Below are positions 6,802 through 7,076 of a stretch of DNA of 7,076 nucleotides, piece after piece; positions within the stretch are counted from its first letter, which is position 1; every line of letters starts with the position of its first letter. A program made the position numbers and the translations under genes. Under the pieces are notes generated by a model, which ran no database searches, was not told the origin of the DNA, and worked only from the letters and a program-made list of their open reading frames with translations. Source of the DNA: Verrucomicrobiia bacterium (GTDB taxonomy: Bacteria > Verrucomicrobiota > Verrucomicrobiia > Opitutales > Opitutaceae); NCBI GenBank assembly GCA_030424825.1, contig JAUHWE010000238.1:1-7076 (forward strand). The letters are read 5' to 3'.

Positions 6802-6810
6802 GGCGGCCAA
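6795..6810. other. Probable chimeric junction between SatD and glutamate dehydrogenase sequence
   Basis: GC content, codon use and protein family all change within a few bases here. To the left, the sequence is about 50% GC and encodes SatD; to the right, it is about 70-80% GC and encodes a glutamate dehydrogenase fragment. The join keeps the reading frame by chance. No repeat, integrase site or insertion-sequence end is visible at the boundary. Its position within 300 nt of the window end fits a mis-assembled contig tip. Confidence 0.68.
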
Positions 6811-7076
6811 CGCCTGCGCCGCGTCGTGGAGCGGCCCGACCAGCCGGTACGGATACTCGGCGGCGAGGTTCATCACCGGCTCGCGGAACCGCGCCACCTC
6901 GGTGGCGATGTCGACCGGTGGGCGGCGGTTGCGGAGGAACCACAGCGAACACCGCTCCGCGGTGCGTCGACAGTCGAGGTACATCTCGAGCCGGTCCTCC
7001 AGGCGGATGTCACGGATCGCATCGATCTCGCGCCACCACGCCGGGAAGTCGAGCACCTCGCGAGCAGCCAACCAGC
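6802..7076 (-). CDS. Internal fragment of large NAD-dependent glutamate dehydrogenase (actinobacterial type), probably foreign to this contig
   Basis: The frame is open to the window edge and has no true start; upstream codons read WLAAREVLDFPAWWREIDAI, typical of the C-terminal helical region of the about 180-kDa NAD-glutamate dehydrogenases, which deaminate glutamate to 2-oxoglutarate. ERCSLWFLRNRRPPVDIATE (39-58, counted from the TTG at 7069-7071) fits the family's R-x-LERAT-x-WLLRNR-x-PLDI-like pattern from memory. About 90 residues are present. Local GC is about 70-72% by hand count (6841-6960) against about 48-50% just left of it (6661-6780). It runs in frame into the SatD part, but no known protein combines these families, so it is best read as half of a chimeric join. 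Actinobacterial origin is inferred from composition and family. Confidence 0.72.

Overview
The window carries one unbroken series of minus-strand genes. In transcription order (right to left) they are: a satD-family gene with its 5' end replaced by foreign sequence, a DUF3307 membrane protein, a Fur-superfamily regulator, sufC, sufB, sufD, sufT, and the first 147 codons of a clpP. The gene set and protein character (a Fur-type gene leading sufCBD, SatD paired with DUF3307, a ClpP with an unusual N-terminal region, no Shine-Dalgarno motifs, about 50% GC) suggest an environmental, probably marine, member of Verrucomicrobiota, perhaps Opitutae. This placement rests on family resemblance alone and is tentative.

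Region 1 (1-441): partial ClpP with the catalytic Ser and His visible. Region 2 (598-5303): an iron-sulfur assembly operon, regulator-sufC-sufB-sufD-sufT. The regulator and sufC overlap by the 4-nt ATGA; the later gaps are 20, 47 and 59 nt. SufB, SufC and SufD would form the SufBC2D scaffold/ATPase and SufT is an accessory maturation factor. No cysteine desulfurase (SufS), sulfur carrier (SufE/SufU) or A-type carrier is present in the window.

Region 3 (5304-5446): the control region of that operon. It contains three degenerate copies of a 29-bp unit, each centred on a 7-1-7 inverted repeat; the best copy, TTGGAATCATTCCAA, is a perfect palindrome. The repeats resemble Fur-family operators, specifically the iron control element of alphaproteobacterial Irr. 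The adjacent regulator also has Irr-like features: it lacks the CxxC structural zinc pair, and a Cys-Pro dipeptide stands where PerR has a metal-binding Asp. Together they suggest an autoregulated, iron- or heme-responsive switch for Fe-S assembly. This is the most interesting signal in the window.

Region 4 (5447-about 6801): DUF3307 and SatD, translationally coupled by another ATGA overlap. SatD looks like a cyclase-fold-like domain followed by a helix-turn-helix. Region 5 (about 6802-7076): about 70% GC sequence that reads, in frame with SatD, as a piece of a large NAD-dependent glutamate dehydrogenase of actinobacterial type. The abrupt shift in composition and protein family suggests an assembly chimera at the contig end; a real recombination is possible but less likely. 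No RNA genes, CRISPR arrays, insertion sequences or convincing terminators were seen.
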